In this document: positions 61,532 through 64,000 of the stretch, one piece after another
Numbering within the stretch: the first letter of the stretch is position 1
Layout of the letters: each line of letters begins with the position of its first letter
Assembly: GCA_964036665.1 (NCBI GenBank)
Contig: OZ038529.1
Location: 25,492,060-25,556,059 of the forward strand
Length of the DNA stretch: 64,000 bases
Direction of reading: 5' to 3'
DNA from: Gordius sp. MW1
Taxonomy: Eukaryota > Nematomorpha > Gordioida > Gordea > Gordiidae
Program-made: the position numbers and the translations under genes
Notes under the pieces: generated by a model
What the model was told of the DNA's origin: nothing
The model's database searches: none
Seen by the model: only the letters and a program-made list of their open reading frames with translations

Positions 61532-62480
61532 GCATAGATCTTGAAATATGTGGTCGATGAGAGTATTTTGCGAGTCTATGATTGTGCAGAAATCCAACGG
61601 CAATTTTATGCATCCAGTATTTTCAGTTAAAGCAACTTTGCCATCACACAATATCTAACAGTTGTTTTGAGAATGTATCAGCGGATGGATTTTCAAGCAT
61701 ATGAATGCGCAAGTTTAATTTCAGTTTTTCAACATTACGCCACAGTGAATGATTTTAAGCAAACGTTCATCTCACCACCGTTGAGCGTGGAATGGCGGGA
61801 AGTGTTTGTCTGAAATCACTGAAAGGAGTAACAGAGTGCCGCCAAATAGTTTGTCGTTCTTTTCCTTGCCATAATGCATTTATCCCAAATGATATCTTTA
61901 CATTGTTTGAGCACGTGGCCACGGACGATTGTTTTTTTCGTTGCACACTGCGTCTGGGTTATTTTGATTATTAAGTGGCAGCTTAAATGTTGAATGAGCT
62001 GTTCTGCCTCAATCTATTAAAGTTGCTGTAATGATAGATGATGTGACGGCCAATGCGATGCCATTTTTTGATCGTATCTCGGCAAGAACTAGCGAAATGA
62101 GAAATGTTTTGCCCGTTCCATCTGGTGCATCAAACAAGAATCCTTGTACTGCCGAAACTGCCAGCATAATGCGGTCGTAAATTGTTTTTTGTTCATTAGT
62201 CAGTAGTAGGACATTACCAGTTTCAATCGCTGCCATTGCTACAATATTGTACTGCTGTTCACGACTCATATCGATGTTGAGTAAATCAGATGCTCTTTGA
62301 TTTGATGAACTCATACCGAAATGACTAATTTTTAAATTGGCACAACAATGCAAAGATCATCGATAGCTATCATTGCTTCATTGTATATTGCGTCGCTGAA
62401 TGATATTGTTAGATCGTTGTACCTTGAACGTTGTAGCGAATAGTAGACGAATTTGTGTTACTGTACAGTTAAGGTTGCTT
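61532..62480 (-). pseudogene. Helitron helicase (Pif1-like) remnant
   Basis: Reverse-strand fragments in order of the Helitron helicase: AIYNEAMIAIDDLC and MSSSNQRASDLLNIDMSREQ; LTNEQKTIYDRIM; the Walker A segment FDAPDGTGKTFLISLVLAEI (usual GG is DG); SKNGIALAVTSS; FKLPLN; WDKCIMARK (Walker B region, usually WDE); DFRQTLPAIPRST; and PLDFCTIIDSQNTLIDHIF (to about 61560). Several frame changes and stops separate these pieces, so it is dead. The Rep domain and Helitron ends are not seen. Confidence 0.85.
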
Positions 62481-62578
62481 CAGTAAGCATTAAGCATAAT
62501 GTCTCAATGGCATGCATCTTTATACGTTGGATACTGTTGTTCATTAACTTTAAGTCTATCGTGAAATGACAATGGGCC

Positions 62579-64000
62579 GTGTCATATATGTATGACATAT
62601 ATGTGAAGAGTAGCTAGCATGGCAGGGGATATGTGACAGAGGTTATACGATAGTAGGAGATAGACAAAGGAAATCTAAGAAGAGCAACGTAAGGGACGCA
62701 AGGGAGAAGAGCAACTGGCGTGGAGCCTAACACGTATATGTCAAGAATAGCAGTCATAGATACAAGGGGTGTTTACCAGATGCTAGACGATAGTAAGCGG
62801 GAGACAAAGGAAATATAAGAAGAGTAACGTAAGGGACCGCAAGGGAGAAGAACAACTGGCGTTAAAAACCAACAAAGGAAACAAGACACATAGAATAAGA
62901 GAGGGTCAGAAATAAAGGAGTGAATAGAATTTCATTAATTAATTTCCCTACAAACGATATACTATTTTTGTATTATGTGAACAACGCAATTTGAATTTGA
63001 TTTGTATTGGAGTTTGAATAAAGGGAATAGTTCATAAATATATTTGGAGTTATAATATTGGAGTTCATAAATATATTTGGAGTTATAATATTTGGCGCCC
63101 AACGTAAGTTGAACCCCCCCTAACCACTGTTGATATTTGGAATATTCTAAGACACAAGTTTGGTCAAAAGTGGGAAAGAAGGATAATAACTCGGCAATTT
63201 GGGACAAGTGTGATCATTCTGGGACCTCAAAATTGGAAAAGTTGTTACTCAGTCGAGGAAACGAGTTACGATTAGGTAAGTGTATGATAAAAATTGTGAG
63301 TGTTGTAATAATAATTATTGTATATATATATTTGGGTGAAATTAAAAGAAGGTTGTGTAAAATATTATTAAGCATTATCATTAGATTTCTAATCAACAAT
63401 GTATATTAAGCGGGAATATGTGTTAGATTATTATGTATATTTAATTGTTTTTTGTGTAGGGTTTTTATTTAATGTATGCATATCTTGTATTATGGCTGGT
63501 TTTAAAAAATGTGCAACGTGTGAAGGGCGAAAGCTGGGTAATAGCAACAATTTAAAATGTTACAAATGTGGGGAGTTAGGGTTATGGAATGAGGTCATGT
63601 CCGAGAGTTAACCAAGAACTTTTATGTTTTATTTGTCGAGGAGAAGGGCATAGGTCGAGAGAATGCCCTAGGCGTGTTAGGGCATGACTAAAGGAAGGGG
63701 GAACTATATTTTTGCATGCTGTTAATTGGTTTTTTATTTTGTATATAAAACTATATAAATTAGTTCTTGTTAATATTATAAAAGTAGTAGTTCTTTATAT
63801 TTCATGTATATATTGCTTATTACGTGGGCTAGTGCAAACTTATTTTTATTTAATTGGATTAGAATTAAACTGGTATTATTTTATATGGCGCATTAGCCTT
63901 AAATGTTCGAAAAAAACAGTAAGGGCGACGTGTTTATTTAAAATTGGGTACGGCTTAATAGAAGGGACGTGGGAATGGATCGATACATGGTCGAAGGAAT
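62579..64000 (+). mobile_element. Left end of an LTR retrotransposon (LTR, primer site, gag zinc knuckle)
   Basis: TGGCGCCCAACGT at 63093-63105 has the form of a primer-binding site next to a 5' LTR. The LTR probably begins near TGTCATATATGTATGACA (about 62579) and ends just before 63093. Within it a ~145-base segment is duplicated (GGGAGACAAAGGAAAT-type, about 62655 and 62795) and a ~36-base one near 63010-63085. Downstream, CFICRGEGHRSREC (about 63640) is a gag-type CCHC knuckle, with more Cys pairs at about 63510-63570. The gag region looks broken and the element continues beyond the window, so its family (Ty3/gypsy or BEL) stays open. Confidence 0.6.

Overview
The window is AT-rich animal nuclear DNA. 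It contains spliced genes with GT-AG introns, many as short as 40-60 bases, and homologues of animal regulators (Capicua, KIBRA). DNA transposons, Helitrons, LINEs and LTR-element remains are abundant. I cannot name the species; an invertebrate is the safest reading. There are no bacterial operons, CRISPR arrays, rRNA genes or convincing tRNA genes.

Host genes. (1) 1-1462, minus: the 5' coding part of a Capicua-like repressor, open for about 487 codons and running off the window edge. (2) 12199-16470, minus: a Na+/H+ exchanger of the NHE/SLC9A family, modelled as 14 phase-consistent exons (664 aa). (3) 37211-42884, minus: a KIBRA/WWC homologue, 11 phase-consistent exons (635 aa), keeping the coiled-coil core but without recognisable WW or C2 domains. 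(4) 58893-60111, plus: a complete four-exon aldo-keto reductase (291 aa) with the catalytic tetrad intact. A possible 48-residue membrane microprotein lies at 36310-36456. The four genes have no evident shared pathway.

Mobile DNA by region. 5.5-8.7 kb: a decayed LINE with a C-terminal restriction-like endonuclease, preceded by tandem monomers; a relative lies at 52.9-54.7 kb on the other strand. 10.24-11.18 kb: a foldback element with about 270-base inverted ends. 19.6-21.24 kb: an RTE-like LINE remnant. 22.24-32.96 kb: a 10.7 kb structure with about 1.7 kb inverted arms made largely of tandem repeats, enclosing a Ty3/gypsy integrase fossil, short MITEs and a Helentron-like element. 45.56-46.53 and 61.3-61.53 kb: a hAT-like element built of CCCGA-rich repeats. 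56.885-58.718 kb: a well-preserved Mutator-like foldback element with long inverted ends and a perfect 9-base target duplication, ending 174 bases before the reductase start codon. 61.5-62.48 kb: a Helitron helicase remnant. 62.58-64.0 kb: the left end of an LTR retrotransposon.

The rest (2.5-5.5, 28.4-31.3, 33-36.3, 46.7-51.4 kb) is AT-rich sequence in which I see no gene. Exon models were built by hand from homology, splice-site consensus and reading phase. They have not been tested against transcripts or by database search.
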